A stretch of DNA of 64,000 nt, taken from contig JADJOV010000002.1 of the NCBI GenBank assembly GCA_016713585.1, positions 453,888 to 517,887 of the forward strand, written 5' to 3'. Positions 28,396 through 38,071 of the stretch are shown piece by piece. This DNA is from Bdellovibrionales bacterium. Its GTDB lineage: Bacteria > Bdellovibrionota > Bdellovibrionia > Bdellovibrionales > Bdellovibrionaceae. Made by a program: the position numbers and the translations under genes. How positions within the stretch are numbered: the stretch's first letter is position 1; every line of letters begins with the position of its first letter. The notes beneath the pieces are model-generated. The model saw only the letters and a program-made list of their open reading frames with translations. It was not told where the DNA came from and ran no database searches.

Positions 28396-29297
28396 CTACT
28401 TTGCCTTCAAAAAGGCCACAGTCTTATCCAACCCTGTAAAAAGGTCAACTTTTGGTTTCCAACATACGTGATTAAGTAAAAACGAAGTGTCAGGCGGATC
28501 CACATTTGGGTCATTTGATCTCAGTCGAGAATCTTCAACCTGAACAGCTCCTTGGAAACCGGTTATCTGGGTCAAAACCTCGACAATTTGCCCAATCGAA
28601 GTCGCTGTTCCTGTACCAAGATGGACCGTCTGACCCTTCGCTTCTAAGTTGAGCATAACCGCAACCAGGGCCTCCGCGGCATCTTCAATATAAAGAAAAT
28701 CTCTCTTCGCCGATAAATTTCCAATTTTTAGGTCGCTTGACTGCAGCATTTGTCTAATAATTGACGGCACAACCGCATCTTGAGATTGTCCTGGTCCATA
28801 AATATTTGCCAAACGGCAAATACAAACTGGCAACCCATGTGAATGGAAATAGGAAAGGCCCATTATTTCAGCACAATGCTTACTTGCTGTATAAGTATTT
28901 AAATGTGTCAGCACCGAATAGGTTGAGACGAGAACCAAACTTTTTAAGGAAGAAATCGATCTGCAGGACTCTAGAAGGTTTAGGGGTACCAACGGCATTT
29001 GTCTGAAAAGTTTCATATGGGTGCTTCAATGAATTGGGGATATTAGCCTGGCCAGCTAAGTGTAAAACATATTCAAGAGGCTTTTTTGTGTTTTTCAGTT
29101 TCTCAAAAGCGAGAGACCTCTTCTCTGTTGCCAATATCGCCATCAAACTCACCTTGGGTTTGATTAGCTAGAGGCCCGTTAAATTGAAATACAGTCGCCC
29201 CTAATGACGTAAGAATTTTATTGATGTGGCTTCCGATGAAACCACTTCCTCCTGTTATTGCCACTGAGCAATGGGAGAGCGGCAGTGGTTTAGACAT
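28396..29297 (-). CDS. NAD-dependent epimerase/dehydratase (two frameshifts)
   Basis: Three consecutive reading-frame pieces form one extended SDR of about 300 residues. They begin MSKPLPLSHCSVAITGGSGFIGSHI, with GGSGFIG; continue with YVLHLAGQANIPNSLKHPYETFQTNAVGT; then NTYTASKHCAE (YxxxK as YTASK), CRLANIYGPGQSQDAVVPSII and KVDLFTGLDKTVAFL. Breaks lie near 29105 (GDIGNREEV to FEKLKNTKK) and near 28985 (VGTLNLLESCRSI). It overlaps the next upstream gene by 8 bases. The substrate is not evident; UDP- or dTDP-glucose type 4-epimerase or 4,6-dehydratase is the likely range. Confidence 0.7.
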
Positions 29298-30260
29298 GAT
29301 AGAGTTCTGGATTGTAGTTTTCCTTATTTTTTTTCAACCATTCGATTGTTTCCTGAAGGCCGGCCTTCAACGTGCTGGCAGGCTGCCAATCTGTCAATTT
29401 CTTGAGCTTTGAATTATCGCAGAAAAGCCGCTCAACCTCACTATTAACAGGTCTTACACGCGCTTCATCACTTTCAATTTGAATAGGAACCGCTAAAATT
29501 TTGCTAATTAGTTTCACCAAATTTCCGACTGAAATTTCATCCCCAGAACCAATATTAATCGTTTCGCCATTTACGTTTGCAGCATTAGCAATCGCCAAAA
29601 ACCATTTGCTGTATCATTCACAAACGTAAAGTCCCGTGTCGGGGTCAAGTTACCCAGACGCAGGGGTTTGCCAGTGAGCATTTGAACAATAAGGGTCGGA
29701 ATTATTGCGCGCATGGATTGCCTTGGTCCGTATGTATTAAACGGCCTAACGAGCGTTACGGGAAGGCCAAAAGAACGATAGTAGCTAATAGCAATATTAT
29801 CAGCCCCAATTTTGAGGCAGAGTATGGCGATTGACCGACCGCTGGATGCTTTTCATCCATGGGGACATACTGGGCTGTTCCATAAGTTTCACTTGTAGAT
29901 GTTACTAAAACCTTAGCAGTGCCTAGTTCGCGGGAAGCTTGTAAAACATTATAGGTCCCTCCACGTTCGTTCGAATATAGGCCAATGGCGACACGTAGGA
30001 ATAAGGAATACCAATCAAGGCTGCTAGATGAAAAACTGCGTCACAACCCTTTGTGGCAGAATAGACAGAGTCGTAATCACGAATATCCCCGGCGATGATC
30101 TCCATCTCTCCCTTTAGAGGGGAGTCTTCTAACCAGCCAGTTTGGTTTTTGAATTATAGTGCGTAAACGCCTTAACAGAGTAACCCTTCTTAATGCATTG
30201 CTCCGCCAGGTGAGACCCTATAAAACCCGCAGCTCCCGTGATAAGTACTTTTTTATTCAT
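29290..30260 (-). CDS. LegB-like NAD-dependent 4,6-dehydratase (several frameshifts)
   Basis: From ATG 30258-30260 the corrected reading is MNKKVLITGAAGFIGSHLAE, FTHYNSKNQTGWLEDSPLKG, then MEIIAGDIRDYDSVYSATKG, FHLAALIGIPYSYVSPLAYI, EGTYNVLQASRELGTAKVLV, TSTSETYGTAQYVPMDEKHP, SPYSASKIGADNIAISYYRS and ends with DWQPASTLKAGLQETIEWLK. This order and the segments GIPYSYxSP, STSExYGTAQYVP match the LegB family (UDP-sugar 4,6-dehydratases) well. Four one-base losses, in T5 30146-30150, near 29950, near 29840 and near 29600, separate the pieces, all in short homopolymers. About 323 residues when joined. It lies downstream of ugd and overlaps the next epimerase by 8 bases. Confidence 0.75.
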
Positions 30261-30297
30261 AGTCATAAATCCCTTTCTGTTCGGGCATTAAATATTA

Positions 30298-31628
30298 TCA
30301 ACCAACCCTCTTCCGACCCAATCCAAAATACTCGAAACCGTTCTCAAAAACCTCTTCTGGGTTGTAAATATTTCGCCCATCAAAAATAACATTTCCAACC
30401 ATTAATGACTTCATCAGCCCATAGTCTAAAGATTTAAATGCGGTCCATTCGGTTAGCACAACCAATGCCTCGGCGTCCACTAGAGCCTCTGAGGCTTTAT
30501 TGCAAAATGAAATGCCTTCATGATTGAGAAAACATTTTTTTGCTTCATCCATGGCCACTGGGTCAAAGGCCTTGATATGAGCACCCATTTCAATCAGACT
30601 CTTGATGATATCGAGACTAGGCGCTTCCCGCATATCGTCAGTATTGGGTTTAAAGGCAAGTCCCCAGACTGCGATTTTTTATTCTTCAGATTCTGATCAA
30701 AATAACGACGGATCTTGTTTACAAAAAAATTCCGCTGCTCCTTATTTATCTTTTCAACTGAGCTCAAGACCTCAAGGTGAACACCCTTTTCTCTACCCAA
30801 ATGCAGAAGGGCCTTTACATCCTTAGGAAAACAAGATCCTCCATATCCCACACCTGGATACAAAAATTGGTACCCAATTCTAGAATCGGAGCCTATGCCC
30901 TTTCTAACCCACTCAATATCAGCATCGACTTTTTCAGCAAGACTCGACAATTCGTTCATAAACGAAATTCTAGTCGCAAGCATTGCGTTGGCAGCATATT
31001 TTGTGAATTCCGCAGACCTGGAATCCATTATCAGCATTTTATCGTGATTTCGTTCAAACGGCGCATAAAGTCGCTTCATAATTTTTACGGCATTTTGAGA
31101 CTCTGTCCCAATAATAATTCGCTCAGGGCGCATGAAATCTTCGATCGCATGCCCCTCTTTAAGGAATTCAGGATTCGAGACAACATCAACCTCAATATCA
31201 AGACCACGCAACTTAAGTTGTTCTTTGACTGTCTTAAAAACCAAGTCAGCAGTTCCAACTGGGACCGTTGATTTATTTACAATCACCTTCGCATCAGTCG
31301 TCAGTCTACCAATTTCCTTGGCGACAGCGATTACATACTGTAAATCAGCTGAACCATCCTCTCCCGGTGGGGTTCCTACAGCTATCATTTGAACCTTCGA
31401 GAAAGAAACACAATCTTCAGTCTTAGAAGTGAAAGCAAGGCGCCCTTCTAATACGTTTCTCTTAATCATTCCCTCAAGATGAGGTTCATAAATTGGGACC
31501 TCTCCCATTCTCAAAATCTCTATCCTTTTCAAATCGACGTCCATACATAAAACGTTATGACCGACTTCAGCTAAACAAGCCCCGGTCACAAGACCAACAT
31601 ATCCGGTTCCGATAACACTCACTTTCAT
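30298..31628 (-). CDS. ugd: UDP-glucose 6-dehydrogenase (one frameshift)
   Basis: The NAD-dependent enzyme oxidises UDP-glucose to UDP-glucuronate. N-terminal Rossmann IGTGYVGLVTGACLAEVGH, catalytic Cys in VGYGGSCFPKDVKAL, and the NKSTVPVGT segment are diagnostic. Corrected reading continues LKNKKIAVWGLAFKPNTDDMREAPS, restored by one more base in T6 30675-30680, and ends VVLTEWTAFKSLDYG and DGRNIYNPEEV. About 440 residues, the normal length. The start overlaps the aminotransferase stop (ATGA). UDP-GlcA supplied here may be substrate for the amidotransferases or pentose branches elsewhere in the window. Confidence 0.92.
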
Positions 31629-32909
31629 ACTTGTTCTCCCTGAATCGTCGACTTCGAACGGACTTCAAAAAAGTCCTTGATTACTCGAATATTATGCTCA
31701 ACGTTTGCCAAACCGTACCTAGGATAGGTTGGTAGTAAAATGACTTGCCTCGCTGTCGCCCGCGCCTGTGGGCAATCCCTAAAGAATTCGCTAAAAGCCG
31801 GGCAAATCTGCGCAGTTTTCAAAATGCTGTGCAGCCACATCGCAATTGTGTTTCATCATCCATTCAATGAGTAAATCCCGCTGTTCAAACTGAATCGGAA
31901 AGTAAGTATAGATATGCTCAAAATCGGAACAAGCTGGCGGAACTAGCAATTCAGGCAGTTTAGAAAGTTCTTTTTGATAGATTTCACCAAATGAAATTCT
32001 AATCCTTGATTGCCCATTGATATGCCCAAGCTGAGCGAGTACAAGTCTAGCCTGATATGGCGTTAGCCTTCCTTTAAATTTCTCTGGAATGAAATCTCGC
32101 CGGCTTGTATCAAGTTCAGTTCGTACAAGTTTATTGATAGGCTCAATGCCATTAATGAACCCGAATCGGAAAATCCAAAAAGTGAAGGTTTTAAACAGTG
32201 CTGGAATTGTCATTAAATCAGCCCTTAGGGCTTTGAGCATTCTAAGAAAAATAAAAAAAGTTCCCTGAAACGGCCAGCTGTTAATTTCTGCTCGAATTTT
32301 TTCTGCAATCACTGAATCGTGGGTAAGTATCAATCCGCCATACCAACAGTTAATGTTTTTGTACATCCCGAGACTGTATATTCCAACGGTTCCGGTTGTT
32401 CCGACCGCCCGACCGCCATAACGAGTTCCAAACGCCTGGGAACAGTCTTCAATAAGTAGAACTCTAAAACGTATACAAAGCTTTCGAATTTCGTCTAAGG
32501 GACATGTTAACCCATGGAGGTGGGTAATCAAGACGGCCCCAACCGAAGAGTCAATTAACTTTTCAACTTCCTTGGGATCGATATTGCATGTCTTACTTTG
32601 GATATCAGCAAATACTGGAATCCCCTTGGCTGCAATAACCATATTTACGACATCTGCAATTGTATACGGGGACATAATCACTTTTTGCCCTGGTCGGATC
32701 ACATTCTTAATAGACAAATAAATCCCAACCCTAGCCATTGGCGTAATGATAGCAAATGGAACCTGAAATCGTTCGCTCATCCTTTTTTCGAGAATTTCAA
32801 CCGCATTACCCTTGTGCAATCGATTCATGAACAGATCGACAAAAAAAGAAAAATAATACCAAGCCTTGGCATAGATTCTGTATCTCGGATTTGGCGCAAA
32901 AATCTCCAC
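31625..32909 (-). CDS. DegT/DnrJ/EryC1/StrS-family aminotransferase-like protein (one frameshift)
   Basis: The fold-type-I PLP enzyme has SPYTIADVVNMVIAAKGIPVFADI, LLIEDCSQAFGTRYGGRAVGTTG and the PLP-lysine context YSLGMYKNINCWYGG; the Lys (about residue 188) is present. The frame breaks at G3 31800-31802 (one base too many); corrected reading ADLPAFSEFFRDCPQARATA, then HILLPTYPRY-like VILLPTYPRYGLANVEHNI, gives about 427 residues. The middle contains an extra hydrophobic stretch (LMTIPALFKTFTFWIFRFGF), unusual for cytosolic aminotransferases of this family and suggestive of membrane contact. It overlaps ugd by 4 bases. Likely role: amino-sugar formation or a quinovosamine-like branch, not certain. 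Confidence 0.78.
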
Positions 32910-32911
32910 AG

Positions 32912-34411
32912 TTAACTCATTTCGTCATGAACCGCCAACGCAATTCGATAGGCATTGGCCATTACTGTAAACGTTAAAGATGTGGTTGGCGAATGATTAA
33001 AATACGCGCCATCACACACATAAACTCCCTTCTCTATTTCGCCAGAGAAGTCAACTTTTAACTCAGATGGTTTCTCGGCCGCCAAGTGGGAGCTTGATTT
33101 AGAAAAAATTGGGAAAAAGTCGAGCAAATGATATGATGACCCGCCCAACTGCTTACGTATAGCACGATAAAATTCCGATGCCACCGAGCGGTCTGGTTTT
33201 TTAATTTCCTGTATCTCCAGTTGATCACTTTGACCAATTTTGAGCCCGTAGTGCCAGCCAAAATCGCCATGAGTGTATAATCTCGCCCAAATTAGACGGT
33301 CCCGAGTCAGTTTGATAATGGGACTAATCAGTGGCCAAACTAATCTCGGCATAGCACATCGCCAGATATAATCGAAGTTTGGGTAAATCTGAACCTGAGC
33401 CACGTCTTTTGGTGAAACTGAGTTCTTTTTTTGAACAACTGTAATGATTTGACTGAGTGAAAAATAACGATCTACTATCCCAGCTGAATCTGAGCTCAAA
33501 TTTAGAATCGGCATCTGACAAATGGAATTGTCTTGAATTGTAATGGTACTATTTGGGCTAAAGCTTCTCAATATGATTTCAGAAGTTCCAACGGTTCCTG
33601 CACACAAAAACACTTTATTAAAAACATAGTCAGCCGTATGGGTTCTGACAATAATCTCACTCTGCTTTGGAATAATTTTTAAGACCTTTTCAGATACAAG
33701 CTTAATATTATTTTCCGACTCTTGATGCTGAAAGGCCACTTTGGCGTTAAAAACTGATCCATGTATGCATCCAATCATACATTCGCCGCAAAGAGTGCAT
33801 CGATTCTTGGAACTCAAATCTGTGTCAACAGCAACTCGATTAACGCCACTAAAAAATGAAAACTCAGTACAGTTATCATTGACGGAGCTCTGAAGGTTTC
33901 GAGCCAGACCCTGGATCCCCCGTAGCGTAGGCACCGCCTGACGAACAGAATACTCATTTGAATAGTATTCGTTTGGATTATCTCGATTTCCCGCAATTCC
34001 TACCAAACGAGCAATTCTCCTGTAGTGGGAATCAAGTTGGCCATCTTTGAATCCACACTGGTTCAATTCCATTGAGGTCATAGGAAGCAATGTTGCTCCC
34101 CAAAAATTAGACAGACCTCCCAAAGCAAGACTCTCTGGAAAACGCCTTTCATTATTAACCTGATAAGCTGGTATAGAGCTCAAAAAATGTCTCTTTTGTG
34201 GCGGGAAGCCAACCCCACCCTGCTCCTTCATTTTTCGATAGAGCTCGTCATAAAACGCCCTTTCGGTTGTCGCATCGCCTACTGAATCCCCACTCGGTTC
34301 AGGCAATTTAGCCCCGTGTTCAAAAACAACTATTTCTAGTTTTGAAATGGATTCCAACCCATGTAATACCGAAAATGCCGCTGGCCCGGATCCAATAATT
34401 GCAACCTTCAT
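32912..34411 (-). CDS. GMC-type FAD oxidoreductase with a CxxCxxCxxxC motif
   Basis: Starting from ATG 34409-34411 (MKVAIIGSGPAAFSVLHGLE), the FAD-binding GxGxxA/G is at residues 7-12. About residues 205-215 read CTLCGECMIGC, a CxxCxxCxxxC arrangement that resembles a 4Fe-4S site or the Cys cluster of some choline-dehydrogenase-like flavoproteins. The C-terminal GVYVCDGAYFNHSPTTSLTFTVMANAYRIA is the GMC_oxred_C domain, with His-Ser in place of the usual catalytic His-Pro context. The longer start at 34492 would lie within the neighbouring methyltransferase and lacks homology. Adjacent to DegT (3 bases) and methyltransferase. Role: oxidation of a sugar or glycolipid alcohol. Confidence 0.8.
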   Translation of the reverse strand: MKVAIIGSGPAAFSVLHGLESISKLEIVVFEHGAKLPEPSGDSVGDATTERAFYDELYRKMKEQGGVGFPPQKRHFLSSIPAYQVNNERRFPESLALGGLSNFWGATLLPMTSMELNQCGFKDGQLDSHYRRIARLVGIAGNRDNPNEYYSNEYSVRQAVPTLRGIQGLARNLQSSVNDNCTEFSFFSGVNRVAVDTDLSSKNRCTLCGECMIGCIHGSVFNAKVAFQHQESENNIKLVSEKVLKIIPKQSEIIVRTHTADYVFNKVFLCAGTVGTSEIILRSFSPNSTITIQDNSICQMPILNLSSDSAGIVDRYFSLSQIITVVQKKNSVSPKDVAQVQIYPNFDYIWRCAMPRLVWPLISPIIKLTRDRLIWARLYTHGDFGWHYGLKIGQSDQLEIQEIKKPDRSVASEFYRAIRKQLGGSSYHLLDFFPIFSKSSSHLAAEKPSELKVDFSGEIEKGVYVCDGAYFNHSPTTSLTFTVMANAYRIALAVHDEMS

Positions 34412-34415
34412 GAAA

Positions 34416-35057
34416 TCAAAGTCCTTTGCTCTTTCTGAAACAATACAGATTATTAAGACCAAACATAAAGGTTTTTTTAAACGCCATCTCAAAGTTAGTG
34501 CGGCGACAAAGGCGCTTAAGGTGCTCCTCAGAATAGGCGGTTCTTTTGAGCTTCCTATCTCGAATCAAATGCCAAACTTTCGAAAGCTGCGGATTCAACT
34601 GCGTCACAATCAAAACGCCTTGAGGCGCTAAGACACGATGAATTTCCAAGAGACTTGCCTTCGGGTCGTCAAAATAGTTGATTGCCGCAAGCACAGTGAC
34701 AGCTCCAACAGAACCAGTTGAAAATGGAAGATTTTCAAAACTCGGTAAGACTAGATCCGCACAATTGCCGTAATTAGAAATATCAACGCCTGTGCCTCTT
34801 CCCTTAGGCAAGCTATTGACTAACCTGTTATCACCACAGGCAAGATCAAGCACATAACAATCCACAGGCAAATTTTTAGTCACAACTCGGGTTCGCCACC
34901 GGCTAAGGAATATGCCTATCGGATCGAATCTGCCGTAAAGTTTTTTTCTCCTTGCCTGAGACAAACACACTCCCAAATTAAAGAATCTCAAAAATATTTT
35001 AACCCTAGAACGCGACCTCGTTTGGCTTCCGTGAACCAGTAACAAAAATTTATCCAC
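34416..35057 (-). CDS. Class I SAM-dependent methyltransferase
   Basis: The 213-residue protein has SAM motif I as VLDLACGDNRLVN, with LPxxxGTGVDIS for strand two and AAINYFDDPKASLLEIHRVLAP as motif III, so it belongs to the Methyltransf_11 group. The N-terminus is basic and hydrophobic (LRFFNLGVCLSQARRKK). It heads the minus-strand operon that ends at gmd/rmd, starting divergently from asnB. The substrate is not recognised. Confidence 0.75.
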   Translation of the reverse strand: MDKFLLLVHGSQTRSRSRVKIFLRFFNLGVCLSQARRKKLYGRFDPIGIFLSRWRTRVVTKNLPVDCYVLDLACGDNRLVNSLPKGRGTGVDISNYGNCADLVLPSFENLPFSTGSVGAVTVLAAINYFDDPKASLLEIHRVLAPQGVLIVTQLNPQLSKVWHLIRDRKLKRTAYSEEHLKRLCRRTNFEMAFKKTFMFGLNNLYCFRKSKGL

Positions 35058-35108
35058 TTGTCATTCCCTGCAACACCCCAGAATTCTTAAATATTCCTAA
35101 ATGATATA

Positions 35109-35138
35109 TTGACTTTAGTCCTCATTTAAAAATACTTA
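35109..35138 (+). promoter_or_regulatory. Candidate promoter for the first asnB operon
   Basis: TTGACT (35109-35114) and TACTTA (35133-35138) are separated by 18 bases, in the 125-base divergent gap between the methyltransferase and the asparagine-synthase-like gene. The -10 box is only moderately good. The A/T-rich region would also serve the divergent operon. Confidence 0.35.
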
Positions 35139-35182
35139 GTGGGCTGTATGTCGACAGGATGTATAAGAAGGCATAATTTCAT

Positions 35183-37095
35183 ATGTGCGGAATAGTTGGG
35201 CAGTTTAATTTCGATAGAAATCATGTCATTGATGCTAGCCAACTGCAAAGTTCTCTTAAGAAACTCCATCATAGAGGACCCGACGATTCAAGCTGGGCTA
35301 TTTATGACAATGTTGGCTTAGGTATGACCAGGCTTTCGATTGTTGGCCTCAAATCAATATGTGGACCCTATAGATCAGAATCCGGCCGATACAGCGTGGT
35401 CTTTAATGGAGAGATTTATAACTACAGGGAGCTTCGCCAAAAACTGGAAAAAGAGGGATATAAGTTTAGAATGCAAAACGATACTGAGGTCATTCTCGCC
35501 TTGTATGACTTAGGATATCAGGAGCCCGAAATTTTTTTTCGAGGCATGTTTGCTATAGCCGTTTGGGACCACAGCCTTTCTAAGCTCACCTTAATCCGAG
35601 ATCGGATGGGCAAAAAACCACTTTTTTACATGAAAACCGAACGAGGTATTATTTTCGGTTCTGAACATAAGGTCTTTCTAGAATTTGATCAAAAGCTCAA
35701 GCCCAACTTAGAAGCCATATCTGATTTTTTAACGTTAGGATATGTTCCATTTAACAAATGCCCTTTTGAAAACGTCTCTGCTGTCTTGCCAGGCCATCGA
35801 ATCGAATTCACAAGTATTACCGTATCTAAAAAACAATACTGGCACATTCCCCTGTTCTCAGAGGCCCAGAAGGATCTTTCTTTAACTGAAACTCAGTGGA
35901 TCGACAAGATTGAAAGTAAATTGGAGGAGTCAATTAAATATCGACTCATATCCGACGTTGAAATAGGGATTCATCTCAGTGGTGGAATTGACAGCTCACT
36001 CCTCCTTGGTATGGCGAAAAAAACTGTGACCAATTTCCTCTAAAGGCCTACACAATTTCACTGGAGGAGAATTCTTATAATGAGGCCGATACCGCCCGAT
36101 ATACTGCGAATCACTTTAATGTTCCTCACCAAAAGATAGATTTTTCTTCAGATGTTTTCGCGAGTGTTTTTAGCGATACTGTCTATTTCTCAGACAACTT
36201 AGCCGCTAACACATCGATGTTCCCAAACTACTATTTGTCACAACACTCCGGCGCTGAAGTTAAAGTAGCTCTTGATGGGGGTGGCGGCGATGAGCTTTTT
36301 TTTGGATACCCGACGTATAAAGCCGATTTTTACATGAACATAGCCCGACACTTACCTTTCAAAAAAGAAATTTCAAAGCTTGTTCAACACCTTCCCGTAT
36401 CACATGAAAAACTCAGTTTTGATTATAAATTAAAAAAATTTTGCTCCGGCCTGGAGTTTGATCATAAAAAGGCTCACTATTGGTGGCGCACGATAATCAC
36501 TGAGAAAGAAAAATTTGATCTTCTTCATACGGATCGCTCATTTCCCGACACTTACCAATCTTACGAAACTGTCTTTAAAAACTTGTCTAATCTAGATGCT
36601 TTTGAACAATTTAGTTATGCAGACCTGCAAGTTTGGTGGATATCTTGTGGCTTGTATCAAGCCGACTCGATGGGAATGGCTAATTCTTTAGAAATCCGAG
36701 TGCCTATGATGGATCATGAATTTGTTGAGCTGGCTTATCAGATTCCCGTAAAGTACAAATTATCGCATTTCAAAACAAAACCCCTGCTTCGAAAGCTGAG
36801 CGAGCGCTGGCTTCCCGAAAAAATTATAAGTCTAAAAAAGAGTGGTTTTCACATACCCCTAGCCTCTTGGTTCTGCAAGGAGCTGAAAGATTTCGTCGAA
36901 GAAAACTTATCTTATGATAGAATTATGGCTATTGATTTCCTCAATTATTCGGAGATTACAAAACTTAAGGAACAACATTTTCAGAAAAAAACCGACAACT
37001 CATATAAATTGATTAATCTAATGGTACTCGTCGAATGGTATCATCTATTCATTTTGAGGGATAATCACAATCTTAAAAGACTAAAAATTGTATGA
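35183..37095 (+). CDS. asnB: Asparagine-synthase-like glutamine amidotransferase, copy 1 (one frameshift)
   Basis: After MCGIVGQFNF, Cys2 is the N-terminal nucleophile of the class II glutaminase domain; RLSIVGLKS and FNGEIYNYRE follow. The synthetase domain has the PPi loop HLSGGIDSSLLL. The frame breaks at A7 36017-36023; an extra A gives MAKKNCDQFPLKAYTISLEE and joins to DGGGGDELFFGYPTY. About 638 residues when joined. In surface-polysaccharide clusters these enzymes (for example WbpS) amidate hexuronic acids, so the substrate may be a uronic acid made by Ugd. It overlaps the lipoprotein start by 4 bases. Paralogue of 44201-46096. Confidence 0.88.
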
Positions 37096-38006
37096 GATTT
37101 TCGTGGATTTTGATGCTTTTACTTAGTGGGTGCACTTGGCTTCGAACCGGTCTAACAAACTATTTTGGTGAAAGCAAAGATTATGAAAAGCTTCCGAATA
37201 TCAACACCTTTTATAAGTGGGACCCTCCACAGTATAATGTAGGATCAGATCCAAACGCTGATGTAATCCACAATGAGTTTACCCATACTTTTCAAGTACG
37301 GTATAATGAGAGAAATCCTACATGGAAGATTGATCCCAAAAGAACAGCAATTCTTGTCGTTGACATGTGGTCCGATCACTCTTGTTTAGAATTGGAAGAA
37401 CGGGGAAAGCAACTTGCGCCGAAGTTAAATAATTTTATTAGCACAATGAGAGATCGGGGCTTTTTAATAATCCACTCCCCCTCAGAAACTGAAGTCGACT
37501 TCTATAAGCAAAACCCTTTTTTCGAATCTAAGTTGAAATCCTTACCAAATTATACCGAAACACCTCCGACGAAACAAATTGTTCTTCCAGAAACAATGTT
37601 TGAAACGCCCATCACTGGTTGGAAACAAGGTAAGACGGATTGGTTTTTGGAGTGGCGGGGATGTAAAAGCGAGTTGCAACGCCCATATTCAAGAGACCGG
37701 AGCAAAGGTTGGTGGCCATCCGCCCAAACCCCTTTAATTCCTATTGAGAAAAAGGATTACTACATAGGTGACCAACGACAAGACCTACTTAAAATTCTTA
37801 ACTTCCATAAGATCGACACCGTGTTGTATACCGGAGTACATGCTGATGTTTGTATAGTTGGCAGACAAGGATTTGGAATGCCTATATTGAGAGCACGTGG
37901 GCACAATATCGCTTTAGTTAGAGACCTCAGCGACACGACATTTGAAATGGTTAAACCCATCCTGAATAGGGAAGAAAAAAATGGAATGGTTTGGTCGGTG
38001 GATTGA
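37092..38006 (+). CDS. Lipoprotein with isochorismatase-like (cysteine hydrolase) domain
   Basis: The 304-residue product starts with a short signal peptide and lipobox LLSGC (Cys14), so it should be attached to a membrane lipid outside the cytoplasm. Residues 84-300 match the isochorismatase-like hydrolase fold: ILVVDMWSD with catalytic Asp91, a Lys at 220-221 (PIEKKDYY) and the catalytic Cys254 in TGVHADVCIVGRQG. These hydrolases split amides (nicotinamidase, ureidoacrylate) or vinyl ethers. It is coupled to an asparagine-synthase-like gene by ATGA, so a role on an amidated glycan is a testable guess. Members of this family are rarely lipoproteins. The insert at 140-215 is longer than usual. 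Confidence 0.8.
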   Translation: MRFSWILMLLLSGCTWLRTGLTNYFGESKDYEKLPNINTFYKWDPPQYNVGSDPNADVIHNEFTHTFQVRYNERNPTWKIDPKRTAILVVDMWSDHSCLELEERGKQLAPKLNNFISTMRDRGFLIIHSPSETEVDFYKQNPFFESKLKSLPNYTETPPTKQIVLPETMFETPITGWKQGKTDWFLEWRGCKSELQRPYSRDRSKGWWPSAQTPLIPIEKKDYYIGDQRQDLLKILNFHKIDTVLYTGVHADVCIVGRQGFGMPILRARGHNIALVRDLSDTTFEMVKPILNREEKNGMVWSVD

Positions 38007-38071
38007 ATATGTTATAGCACCCACGGTAAATTCTAAAAGTATCCTTAATGCGACTATAAAATAGGAAAAAA

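Noticed and set aside
34412..34492. N-terminal extension of the GMC oxidoreductase
   Set aside because: Covers the end of the methyltransferase gene and does not resemble the family; the ATG at 34411 begins the FAD motif.
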